From the NCBI RefSeq assembly GCF_001854605.1, contig NZ_MKJU01000031.1:3997-67996 (forward strand): DNA of 64,000 nucleotides. Direction: 5' to 3'. How positions within the stretch are numbered: the first letter of the stretch is position 1; each line of letters opens with the position of its first letter. The notes under the pieces are model-generated. The model saw only the letters and a program-made list of their open reading frames with translations. It was not told the origin of the DNA and searched no databases. Shown here one piece after another: positions 1 to 6,887 of the stretch. Made by a program: the position numbers and the translations under genes. Origin of the DNA: Pseudoalteromonas amylolytica (GTDB lineage Bacteria; Pseudomonadota; Gammaproteobacteria; Enterobacterales; Alteromonadaceae).

Positions 1-4
1 GGAC

Positions 5-106
5 ACATAACGCCTTAATAAACGGCGGAAAATAGCAGGCTAAACTAAGCGAAGAATGAGCGCAAGCCTGCTGTTTTGCGTCCATTGTTTAATTAATTTG
101 TTATGT
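5..106 (-). repeat. attC site of third cassette
   Basis: On the minus strand the R'' core ACATAAC (106-100) and the R' core GTTATGT (11-5) bracket an imperfect palindrome. Inner arms agcaggct and agcctgct surround a central block that is shared with the next attC (48-62 here, 544-558 there). The stop codon of the cassette ORF lies inside R''. In the excised circle R'' GAGAACATAAC would pair over 11 bases with GTTATGTTCTC, formed by R' G and the cassette start near 507. Confidence 0.9.
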
Positions 107-487
107 TCTCTTTTTAAACTGTATGTATTTAACGTGCACTTTATTACCAACAGTACCATATGCATTGGGCAAGACTTTTGCTTTTCTAAGCCCTCTTAAT
201 ATTGCACGTGAGTGTATTCTAATTGGATTGAGGCTCAATATTTTAAGGTTTATTACTTTACCTTCATTTGATACATCAAATTCTACGGTACCCTCTGTAT
301 TTGTTAAGGCACAGGCAGAAGGCAAAGAAGAATTAAACCGTATTGTACTGGGCTCAAAAATACTGGACTTACCTTCAATTGATGTAGCAATGCTAATGGG
401 CTCATCTAGAAACTCAATGTCAGGATCATTACATGCTTTAGTAACACCAAATTGGACACCAGCTACAAGTAATAATGTACTAATCAC
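101..487 (-). CDS. Cassette-encoded exported protein with TonB C-terminal-like domain
   Basis: The protein has about 128 residues. A hydrophobic N-terminus (STLLLVAGVQFGVTKA) suggests export to the periplasm. The C-terminal 70 residues resemble a TonB C-terminal fold: a GTVEFDVSNEGKV strand-turn followed by an IHSRAILRGLRKAKVLP helix, as in stand-alone TonB-box proteins. I chose GTG at 487 because AGGAGG lies four bases upstream; an in-frame ATG at 505 sits inside the attC core and would add six residues. The TAA stop lies inside the R'' site of its own attC. There is no ExbBD, Pro-rich linker or clear anchor, so a true energy-transducing role is doubtful. Function unknown. Confidence 0.7.
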   Translation of the reverse strand: MISTLLLVAGVQFGVTKACNDPDIEFLDEPISIATSIEGKSSIFEPSTIRFNSSLPSACALTNTEGTVEFDVSNEGKVINLKILSLNPIRIHSRAILRGLRKAKVLPNAYGTVGNKVHVKYIQFKKRT

Positions 488-501
488 GATGCCTCCTGAG
501 A

Positions 502-602
502 ACATAACGCCCGCATAATGGGCGGATTAGCTTGGCTAAAATTAGCGAAGAATGAGCGACAGCCAAGCGTAAGACGTCCATTCATTAATGCGCTTGTTAT
601 AT
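502..602 (-). repeat. attC site of second cassette
   Basis: Minus-strand cores are R'' ATATAAC (602-596) and R' GTTATGT (508-502). Inner arms cttggct and agccaag flank the 15-base central block shared with the leftmost attC, so these two sites belong to one attC family. The extended R'' GTGCATATAAC is the exact complement of the second-cassette start GTTATATGCAC at 863-853. Confidence 0.9.
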
Positions 603-607
603 GCACG

Positions 608-844
608 CTACTTGCAAGCTAAACATTCTGATTCGTCAATTGTTGAATACTCAGCGTACCAATAATGAGAGTCTTTAATTTCTCGGTACACCAAGTTATT
701 ACTTTCGTATTTTTCAGTAAACCTATTATTTAGAATAATTAGAGTTTTACACTTCGGTGGCCAAGAAGATTTTTCAGCAATTTGATTACCATTTTTCAAC
801 TCTTCTTCAAGCAATGAACTCAATTCTTTGGATTTAAACACCAC
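608..844 (-). CDS. Cassette-encoded hypothetical protein (78 aa)
   Basis: A small soluble protein that I do not recognise. It is highly charged: an N-terminal Lys/Glu-rich helix (residues 4-25), then a short beta-like stretch (KCKTLIILNNRF), then an aromatic segment HYWYAEYSTIDESECLACK ending in a CxxC-like pair (CLAC). The start is one of two adjacent GTG codons (844 or 841). GGAG lies five bases before the second, which makes 841 slightly more likely. The ORF fills almost all of a 355-bp cassette and ends a few bases before the attC R'' core, which supports it being a real cassette gene. Many cassette proteins this size are ORFans, antitoxins or binding proteins, but nothing specific is visible. 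Confidence 0.6.
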   Translation of the reverse strand: MVFKSKELSSLLEEELKNGNQIAEKSSWPPKCKTLIILNNRFTEKYESNNLVYREIKDSHYWYAEYSTIDESECLACK

Positions 845-856
845 TTCTCCATGTGC

Positions 857-984
857 ATATAACGCCGCATTAAGGTGTGAGTAACGCAGCCACGAAACTA
901 AACTTTACCACCGTAAACACCGAACTCGACGATGGAATGAAAAACGCCAAGCGTTACGAATCACTCTTAAATGCTTTGTTAAGT
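857..984 (-). repeat. attC site of first (attI-proximal) cassette
   Basis: Minus-strand cores are R'' ACTTAAC (984-978) and R' GTTATAT (863-857). Arms gagtaacgc and gcgttacgaatc form the inner stem. At 128 bp it is longer than the other two sites and lacks their common central block, so this cassette carries a different attC family. R'' extended to GACACTTAAC is complementary over 10 bases to the cassette start GTTAAGTGTC at 1967-1958. Confidence 0.88.
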
Positions 985-1890
985 GTCTAGTTCTGCAAAT
1001 TCTTGATGCACAACACCAAGCAAGGTTTTACACTCAACAAGCGTATCCCAATCTTCAGAATCTAAGTACGGTTTATAAAACTTAAGTAGCTCAAAGATTA
1101 TTTCATGAGGCTCTTCAATATCGTTCATTCTAAGTCGAGTGAAGATTTTTTCTTGTTGCCTACGTTCGGCTCGACTCAATTTAAGCAATTTACGATCCGT
1201 AGAAGACTCAAAAAGATTAGAGATTATTTCTACTATTGGTAGTGCGTTTTCAGCAATGGGATCAGCAATGCTCCCACAGAGTCGATCCGCAACTAAAGTA
1301 ACCCAAAGAGCTATTTCTCGGAAAACAGTTGGTTGAATGGCATCACTGTCTATGCGAGTTTTCAAAGATGCTATTGCGTCTTCATCTTGGAACAAATTAG
1401 TTAAATATTCTGTTCTATTTAAAGTTTCTAGAACTGATGATGGGTATAGAGATAAAATTGAAATCAACTTACTTGTTATTGGGTACATTTCTTGCCCAGA
1501 AGTTGATAACAATTGAATTTCTTTACTGACTTCGACTGCCTCTTGAATTTTACTAGCATTTTCCAACCCAAGATAAGAAGCTTGGGTTAGGTAATCAATG
1601 TTCTTTTTGTCTTCTAGAAAGTTGATTATACTTAAAGCACTGTCTGAATCTGGAACTAGCAATTCTAATTCTCTAGCAACAGACATACCTAAGCCCACGT
1701 GAGCAGGTGTACTTAACAAGTCATCTACTTGTTCATACTTAATTCGATAAGTGGCAATCTGAGTTCGCACACCTTTTAGAGCGTCTCTTTGAGTTGATTT
1801 CCTGTACGTTACTAACGCTAAGATTACTGAGCCTGTTGTTGCGATAGCAGCAATAAAGGTTCCTAGATTACTAAGTTCTTGTAAGGTCAT
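979..1890 (-). CDS. Cassette-encoded single-pass membrane protein, unknown function
   Basis: The protein has 303 residues and is unrecognised. Residues about 8-29 form one transmembrane helix (LGTFIAAIATTGSVILALVTY) followed by a basic stretch, so the roughly 270-residue remainder is probably cytoplasmic. It is almost entirely helical and acidic, with no Cys-based, Walker or nuclease motif visible. ATG at 1890 is about 76 bp inside the cassette, leaving room for a private promoter or for expression from the integron Pc. The stop TAA lies inside the attC R'' core. As the newest, attI-proximal cassette it should be the best expressed of the array. This shape (one TM helix plus a helical domain) occurs in several anti-phage effectors, but that is only an analogy. 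Confidence 0.75.
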   Translation of the reverse strand: MTLQELSNLGTFIAAIATTGSVILALVTYRKSTQRDALKGVRTQIATYRIKYEQVDDLLSTPAHVGLGMSVARELELLVPDSDSALSIINFLEDKKNIDYLTQASYLGLENASKIQEAVEVSKEIQLLSTSGQEMYPITSKLISILSLYPSSVLETLNRTEYLTNLFQDEDAIASLKTRIDSDAIQPTVFREIALWVTLVADRLCGSIADPIAENALPIVEIISNLFESSTDRKLLKLSRAERRQQEKIFTRLRMNDIEEPHEIIFELLKFYKPYLDSEDWDTLVECKTLLGVVHQEFAELDT

Positions 1891-1960
1891 GATTTAAGAC
1901 TCAATTGATGTTCAAATCGTATTCTATCTTCATTATTGATGTGTGCAAAGTTGAATAGAC

Positions 1961-2040
1961 ACTTAACAGTGTATTAGCGTGAATTCGCGTTAATGTTCTA
2001 CCCATTAACCCTCATACACACCAATTATAAATCTTAATTA
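1961..2040 (-). other. Probable attI recombination site
   Basis: The core ACTTAAC (1961-1967; GTTAAGT on minus) marks the junction with the first cassette. Next to it, ttagcg-tgaatt-cgcgttaa (about 1974-1993) provides an inverted partner that could be the second integrase-binding half-site of the simple attI. The site lies 325 bp upstream of intI, with cassettes extending away from it. The outer limit toward intI is a guess. Confidence 0.7.
2024..2029 (-). promoter_or_regulatory. Candidate Pc cassette promoter -10 element
   Basis: A perfect TATAAT on the minus strand points at the cassettes from about 60 bp upstream of the attI junction, where a Pc promoter would be expected. No good -35 hexamer lies 16-18 bp upstream, so it could be chance in AT-rich DNA. 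Confidence 0.3.
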
Positions 2041-2234
2041 CGCCAAATATTAGCATGTTAGATGCTATTTTGTCCTCAAAAAATTAACAATGGGCATAGT
2101 TCAAACCGAGAATCTACTTAACCGAGAATGGGCGAACTTGTTTATAGAAATTAAATCTAATAGGAATCATAGATATAAATAATCTGCCTGGTCTTTAGAC
2201 TAACAATTTTCGCAAAAATTAACGGGGTCTCTAG

Positions 2235-2280
2235 TTGCAAAATTTGATGCCTTAAATTATACCTGTACAAAACCACAGTA
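2235..2280 (+). promoter_or_regulatory. intI promoter with LexA box
   Basis: TTGCAA (2235-2240), a 17-bp spacer and TATACC (2258-2263) form a plausible promoter. CTGTACAAAACCACAG at 2263-2278 matches the gammaproteobacterial LexA core CTGT-N8-ACAG exactly. It abuts the -10 hexamer and lies 14 bp before the intI start. This is the arrangement by which SOS induction controls integrases of class 1 and Vibrio integrons. Confidence 0.82.
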
Positions 2281-2292
2281 AATGGACTTACT

Positions 2293-3249
2293 ATGAACAA
2301 GTCACCTTTTTTGGAATCTGTGCGCGTTGAGCTTAGAACTCGTCGCTATAGTTTGAAAACTGAAAAAGCTTATCTGCATTGGATAAAACGGTTTATTTTG
2401 TTTAATGATAAGCGCCATCCTGAAGGAATGGGTAATGTTGAGATTGAGCGTTTTCTTAATCATTTAGCTTGTAACAGGCTTGTAAGTGCTGCAACTCAAA
2501 ACCTTGCGCTATGCGCCATCATATTTTTATATCGCTATATCATAAAACAAGAAATTAAAGGTTTAAATTACGCTTCTAGCCAAGTAGAAAAAGCATTGCC
2601 TACCGTACTCACACATGATGAAGCGACAGAAATAATTAATCATTTGCAAGGCAAATATGCACTCATCGCGAACATGCTATACGGTAGCGGCTTACGTATA
2701 AATGAAGCGTTATCCTTGAGAGTGAAAGATTTAGACTTTAATCAAGGTACAATTTTTGTGTTTAGGGGCAAGGGTAAAAAAGACCGTTACACGCTACTAC
2801 CAAAAAGTTTGCATCTACCATTACAACAACAAATAGAAAAGGTAAAACAATTACATAAGCGTGATCTAAACGAAGGCTTTGGCATGGCGTCTTTGCCGCC
2901 GTCTCTTGTCAGAAAATATAAGCATGCAGTGAAAGATTTTGCGTGGCAATATCTATTTCCTTCAAGCACACGATGTGTGCATCCGCATGATAACTACATA
3001 TGCCGACACCACTTACATGAAACAACTTTTCGCAAAGCACTGCGTGTTGCTTTACTGAAGACGGATATATGTAAGCGAGTAAAAGCGCACACTTTTAGGC
3101 ATTCATTCGCGACTGAATTGTTACAATCGGGCTCAGATATACGCACCGTACAAACGTTGCTTGGGCATGAAGACGTTAAAACCACACAAATTTATACCCA
3201 TGTAATTGGCGATACCTTTGCCTACACAAACAGTCCTATCGACAAATAA
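2293..3249 (+). CDS. intI: Integron integrase IntI
   Basis: A 318-residue tyrosine recombinase that inserts and excises cassettes at attI and attC. Catalytic residues are visible: Arg135 in [10 protein letters not shown], Lys160 in the beta-hairpin, His266 and Arg269 in [13 protein letters not shown], His292 in [10 protein letters not shown] and nucleophile Tyr301. The integron-specific insertion between the conserved patches (about 190-242, including [16 protein letters not shown] and RHHLHE) separates it from XerCD and phage integrases. Length is normal for IntI (about 320) and no frameshift is seen, so it is likely active. A LexA box overlaps its promoter. A strong hairpin terminator follows the stop immediately. 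Confidence 0.95.
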   Translation: MNKSPFLESVRVELRTRRYSLKTEKAYLHWIKRFILFNDKRHPEGMGNVEIERFLNHLACNRLVSAATQNLALCAIIFLYRYIIKQEIKGLNYASSQVEKALPTVLTHDEATEIINHLQGKYALIANMLYGSGLRINEALSLRVKDLDFNQGTIFVFRGKGKKDRYTLLPKSLHLPLQQQIEKVKQLHKRDLNEGFGMASLPPSLVRKYKHAVKDFAWQYLFPSSTRCVHPHDNYICRHHLHETTFRKALRVALLKTDICKRVKAHTFRHSFATELLQSGSDIRTVQTLLGHEDVKTTQIYTHVIGDTFAYTNSPIDK

Positions 3250-3279
3250 AAAGGCATGTACCAAAAGTACATGCCTTTT
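3249..3279. terminator. Bidirectional rho-independent terminator
   Basis: A perfect 13-bp stem AAAAGGCATGTAC / GTACATGCCTTTT closes a 5-base loop directly after intI. With A and T tracts on its two sides it can serve both intI and the converging catabolic operon. Confidence 0.88.
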
Positions 3280-3296
3280 CAAATTATAAACTCACG

Positions 3297-4058
3297 TTAC
3301 AAACGAATACCGCCGTCAATCTCAACTACACGGCCTGTGAAGAAGTCGTTTTCAATGATGTACTTCGCAGTGTGAGCAATTTCTTGTGCTTCGCCTAAGC
3401 GCCCTACTGGTTTCATTTTCAGTAAGCGCTCTTTAGCTTCTGGCTTCATTGCGTCTGTCATCGTGGTGCGGATCACACCCGGTGCAATCGCACCAACACG
3501 AATACCGAAACGGCCCAACTCTTTTGCCCAGCTCGTCGTCATAGCCACTACACCCGCCTTTGCAGCCGAGTAATTGGTCTGCCCCATGTTGCCAGAACGA
3601 GCAACACTCGACATATTGATGATCACGCCACCTTCGCCCGCTTCTACCATTTTTGCAGCCGCCTCGCGACCACACAGGAACACGCCCGTCAGGTTTACAT
3701 CAATCACAGATTGAAACTGCGATAACGCCATCTTATCAACGATTTTGCCTTCTTTGGCTTTAAGCAATAGGCCATCGCGCAAAATGCCCGCGTTATTGAT
3801 AAGCACGGCAATATTGCCACTATCCGCTTGTATTGCATTGAATACCGCTTCAACTTCACTTTCAACACTGACATTGGCCACATAGGTGTGTACTTCTGCG
3901 CCTAGCGCTGTTAGCTGTGCTTTAGCATTCGCTAACACTTCCTCTTGCATATCAATCAGTGCCAGTTTTGCACCTGATTTTGCAAGCTCTGTGGCCATTG
4001 CAAAACCTAAGCCTTGCGCACCACCTGTGATCACTACGGTTTTATTATTAATATCCAT
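3297..4058 (-). CDS. SDR-family 3-hydroxyacyl-CoA dehydrogenase
   Basis: A 253-residue classical short-chain dehydrogenase. It shows the TGGAQGLG cofactor loop (11-18) with Asp37 after the second strand favouring NAD, NNAG at 88-91, catalytic Ser near 150-151, and YSAAK with Tyr163 and Lys167. It is closest in character to FabG-like/HSD17B10-like 3-hydroxy-2-methylbutyryl-CoA dehydrogenases of branched-chain catabolism. It is the last gene of the valine operon, 5 bp after mmsB, which suggests oxidation of 3-hydroxyacyl-CoA from isoleucine or fatty acids in the cytoplasm. A FabG role is less likely because no fatty-acid synthesis gene is near. Substrate is inferred from context. Confidence 0.85.
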   Translation of the reverse strand: MDINNKTVVITGGAQGLGFAMATELAKSGAKLALIDMQEEVLANAKAQLTALGAEVHTYVANVSVESEVEAVFNAIQADSGNIAVLINNAGILRDGLLLKAKEGKIVDKMALSQFQSVIDVNLTGVFLCGREAAAKMVEAGEGGVIINMSSVARSGNMGQTNYSAAKAGVVAMTTSWAKELGRFGIRVGAIAPGVIRTTMTDAMKPEAKERLLKMKPVGRLGEAQEIAHTAKYIIENDFFTGRVVEIDGGIRL

Positions 4059-4063
4059 AGGGT

Positions 4064-4951
4064 TTACTTTTCACTATATAATTTAAAAATTGCACTAAAA
4101 TCTTCAGCGCCTTTACCTTGATTTTGCATCAAGTTGTAGAGGTTTTTGGCCATTGCACCAAGTGGTGTCGCTGAATTTGTTTGTTGCGCGGCTTGCTGTG
4201 CTAGCCCCAAGTCTTTTGCCATCAGGTCAACCATAAAGCCTGGTTTATATCCATTCGAGCTTGGTACGTTTTCTTGCACATTCGGGCATGGGTTATACAC
4301 CTCAAGCGTCCAGTTGCGACCGGAGCTGTTTAGCATGATCTCACTGAGTACTTTTGGATCTAAACCATGGTCTATGCCCATTTGCAACGCTTCGCTAGTC
4401 CCTGCCATCAATATACTCAACAGCATATTGTTACAAATTTTAGCGACTTGGCCTGCACCTATGTTACCGGCATGGAATATGTTCTTTCCCATATCCGTTA
4501 AGATACTGTTAGCACGATTAAAGTCAGCCTCTGAACCACCCACGATGAAAGTCAATGTTCCTGCAGCAGCACCGGCAACACCACCAGATACCGGTGCATC
4601 AACAAAGCTCACGCCTGCCTTTGCTAATTCATTACCCACAAACTGCGCTGATTCTGCATCAATTGTAGAGCAATCAATTACCAAAGTTGACTTATCTAGA
4701 TGATTGATAAGACCATTTTCGCCACAGTAGATCATACGTACATGTTTACCCGCAGGCAGCATGCTTACGACAAAATCCGCGTCTTCGCATACTTGTTCAA
4801 CACTGCTTGCACCTTGTGCGCCTTGCGAACTCAATTCTGCTACGGCGCTTTCGCTTAAATCAAACACAGTGACTGAGTGACCTGCTCTCACAAGGTTGCT
4901 GGCCATTGGCCCACCCATGTTACCGAGCCCAATAAATCCTATCTTTGCCAT
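4064..4951 (-). CDS. mmsB: 3-hydroxyisobutyrate dehydrogenase
   Basis: A 295-residue enzyme that oxidises 3-hydroxyisobutyrate to methylmalonate semialdehyde with NAD+ in valine breakdown. The N-terminal Rossmann motif is GLGNMGGPMA (8-17), the substrate-binding motif is DAPVSGGVAGA (118-128), and the catalytic Lys171 sits in GAGQVAKICNNM. Length is normal for the beta-hydroxyacid dehydrogenase family. It lies 10 bp downstream of the hydrolase that produces its substrate, and mmsA, which uses its product, is in the same operon. That context makes the valine assignment firm against tartronate semialdehyde reductase. Confidence 0.93.
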   Translation of the reverse strand: MAKIGFIGLGNMGGPMASNLVRAGHSVTVFDLSESAVAELSSQGAQGASSVEQVCEDADFVVSMLPAGKHVRMIYCGENGLINHLDKSTLVIDCSTIDAESAQFVGNELAKAGVSFVDAPVSGGVAGAAAGTLTFIVGGSEADFNRANSILTDMGKNIFHAGNIGAGQVAKICNNMLLSILMAGTSEALQMGIDHGLDPKVLSEIMLNSSGRNWTLEVYNPCPNVQENVPSSNGYKPGFMVDLMAKDLGLAQQAAQQTNSATPLGAMAKNLYNLMQNQGKGAEDFSAIFKLYSEK

Positions 4952-4961
4952 GATTTGCTCC

Positions 4962-6101
4962 TTACATATCCGCTAATGGGTGCGTATCGTCCGACCATTT
5001 CGGCGTTAAAAACGCAGCAACAGCTTCATCTGTTACATCACTGACTGAGCTAAATTGCCATTTTGGTGTACCGTCTTTGTCAATCAACAAAGCACGAACA
5101 CCTTCTTGAAACTCACCACTTTGACCTGCTTGAACCGACATACCCAACTCAAACATAAAGCACTCTTTGAGGCTTTTTCCCTGACCTGCTTTTAATTGCT
5201 CACTCACCAAAACAGCACTTAATGCAGAGCCATGTTTAAGTGACTTCTGAGCTTTGCTTAACCACTTATTGTCGTCACTTGGTAGTGCCAAAATATAATC
5301 GACTTGCGCTTGAAGCGAGTCCAATAAGTTAAGTTCATTGAGCTGATTTTGTATGCCTTGCAGCGCACTGTGTGGTGGTTGTGAAGACGCTTGTTCTAGC
5401 TCTTGTAATGACTGAGTAAGCTTTTCGTGGTTTGACTGTGCTGTGCTGCTCCAATCAACCCCCAACAAACCTGCCACCAACTCACCGTACTTGTCTGCTT
5501 CAACAAAGTGATCAGCCAAACCTACATATTGAGCATCACTGGCATTGATTGATGCACCAGTTAATCCTAAAAATAACCCAACGCCCTGTGGCATTTTGTT
5601 TAGGAAGTAGCTGCCACCGACATCAGGGTATAGTCCAATAGTGATCTCTGGCATAGCAATACGCGCAGACTCGGTAACCACTTTGTGGCTAGCGCCTGCC
5701 ATCAAACCAAGGCCGCCCCCCATGATTATGCCATTACCCCAAAGTAGGATTGGCTTTTCATAGGTGTGAATTTGATAATCCAAGCGGTACTCTTGTGCAA
5801 AAAATGTTTGCACGTAGTCGTTACCGTCATTAGCAGCCATGGCCTTGTACAGGCTGACAACATCACCACCTGCACAGAAAGCTTTTTCACCTTCACCTTT
5901 GAGCACCACCATCGCAACTTTATCGTCTTTTGACCATGCATCTAACTGTGGCGAAAGTAAGCGGATCATATCTAAATTAAGTGCATTGAGCGCTTTTGGT
6001 ACGTTCAATGTTGCAAATGCGATTTGCATCCCATTGTCGCAATCTGCCAGTTCAAAAAGAACTGGCGCATCAGGGTCATTTAATAACTGTAATTTTGCCA
6101 T
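4962..6101 (-). CDS. 3-hydroxyisobutyryl-CoA hydrolase (crotonase fold)
   Basis: A 379-residue member of the enoyl-CoA hydratase/isomerase superfamily, longer than hydratases (about 260) and matching HIBCH-type hydrolases (about 350-380). Visible motifs are FCAGGDVVSLY (oxyanion-hole strand), GNGIIMGGGLGLM and MPEITIGLYPDVGGSYFL; the last is typical of 3-hydroxyisobutyryl-CoA hydrolases. It releases 3-hydroxyisobutyrate from CoA. Its ATG overlaps the upstream hydratase stop by one base (TAATG), so the two are translationally coupled. The C-terminal 120 residues form the extra helical domain of the subfamily. Confidence 0.9.
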   Translation of the reverse strand: MAKLQLLNDPDAPVLFELADCDNGMQIAFATLNVPKALNALNLDMIRLLSPQLDAWSKDDKVAMVVLKGEGEKAFCAGGDVVSLYKAMAANDGNDYVQTFFAQEYRLDYQIHTYEKPILLWGNGIIMGGGLGLMAGASHKVVTESARIAMPEITIGLYPDVGGSYFLNKMPQGVGLFLGLTGASINASDAQYVGLADHFVEADKYGELVAGLLGVDWSSTAQSNHEKLTQSLQELEQASSQPPHSALQGIQNQLNELNLLDSLQAQVDYILALPSDDNKWLSKAQKSLKHGSALSAVLVSEQLKAGQGKSLKECFMFELGMSVQAGQSGEFQEGVRALLIDKDGTPKWQFSSVSDVTDEAVAAFLTPKWSDDTHPLADM

Positions 6102-6877
6102 TATCCATTCACCCAGTTTGGTTTGCGTTTTTCTAAGAATGCGTTCACGCCTTCTTTTTGATCTTGCGTATCAAACAGGGTTACGAATAGCTCACGTTCT
6201 AACGGCAATGCGCTATTGATTGTGCCAGTGCGACCTTTTTGGATCAGTGCTTTACACGCGGTTACAGCGACAGGGCTTTGCTCACCGACTTTTTCAGCAA
6301 GTGCTATTGCAGCATTGAGTGCTTCACCCGTTTCTACCACTTCTTCAACTAAACCAATCTGCTGTGCTTTGTCTGCTTTTAAGCGCTCACCACACAAGAT
6401 CATGCGCTTAGCCCAGCCTTCGCCTACGAGCCAAGACAGGTTCTGCGTACCGCCCGCACAAGGTAGTAAGCCTACTTTTGCCTCTGGTAATGCCATCTGA
6501 GCCTGTGACTCGGCAATACGAATATCACATGCTAACGCAACTTCGAGGCCGCCCCCCATGGCAAAGCCATTAATAGCAGCAATCGAAACGCCTCTAAAAT
6601 CGCTTAACGTTTCAAACGCCTCACCGAAAACTCGTGACATATCGGCGGCAACACCTTTGTCACCACTGGCAAACACATTTAAATCTGCGCCCGCTGAGAA
6701 GAACTTTTCGCCTTCGCCTGTTACCACAAGTGCGTAGATGTTTTTATCTGCGTTTAATTCGTTTACAAGTTCTTTTAAACCAACCAATGTATCACGAGTC
6801 CAAGTGTTCGCTGGCGGGTTACTCATGGTGATAATTGCGGTGTTACCTTGTTTTTCAAGCTTTAATTGTGCACTCAT
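6101..6877 (-). CDS. Enoyl-CoA hydratase (methacrylyl-CoA hydratase in context)
   Basis: A 258-residue crotonase-fold protein. It has the oxyanion strand FFSAGADLNVFA, the GFAMGGGLEVALACDIR segment with catalytic Glu, and the MALPEAKVGLLPCAGGTQNL segment with the second Glu. It hydrates 2-enoyl-CoA. Between an acyl-CoA dehydrogenase and the hydroxyisobutyryl-CoA hydrolase, its likely substrate is methacrylyl-CoA, with short-chain enoyl-CoAs as alternatives. It starts 10 bp after the dehydrogenase stop and overlaps the next gene by one base. Reaction type is clear from family; substrate is inferred. Confidence 0.9.
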   Translation of the reverse strand: MSAQLKLEKQGNTAIITMSNPPANTWTRDTLVGLKELVNELNADKNIYALVVTGEGEKFFSAGADLNVFASGDKGVAADMSRVFGEAFETLSDFRGVSIAAINGFAMGGGLEVALACDIRIAESQAQMALPEAKVGLLPCAGGTQNLSWLVGEGWAKRMILCGERLKADKAQQIGLVEEVVETGEALNAAIALAEKVGEQSPVAVTACKALIQKGRTGTINSALPLERELFVTLFDTQDQKEGVNAFLEKRKPNWVNG

Positions 6878-6887
6878 GATGTTCTCC

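Larger units (their letters stand above)
1..3249. mobile_element. attI-proximal part of a chromosomal integron
   Basis: An integron integrase gene on the plus strand is preceded by an attI region and three cassettes whose ORFs are on the minus strand, so cassettes and intI diverge as in canonical integrons. Cassette limits deduced from core sites (cleavage between G and TT of GTTRRRY on the minus strand) are about 863-1966, 508-862 and 11-507. A fourth cassette starts at about position 10 and leaves the window, so the array length is unknown. No transposase or Tn7-like gene is seen, which fits a sedentary chromosomal integron, but this cannot be settled here. Confidence 0.9.

Noticed and set aside
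123-518. 131-codon plus-strand ORF over the left cassette
   Set aside because: It lies opposite the TonB-C-like cassette ORF, whose strand, signal-like N-terminus and stop in the attC core all fit cassette organisation. The plus-strand frame reads away from attC.
2100-2140. Direct repeat aaccgagaat occurring twice upstream of intI
   Set aside because: Two 10-base copies only, with no symmetry or match to integrase-binding direct repeats that I could verify.
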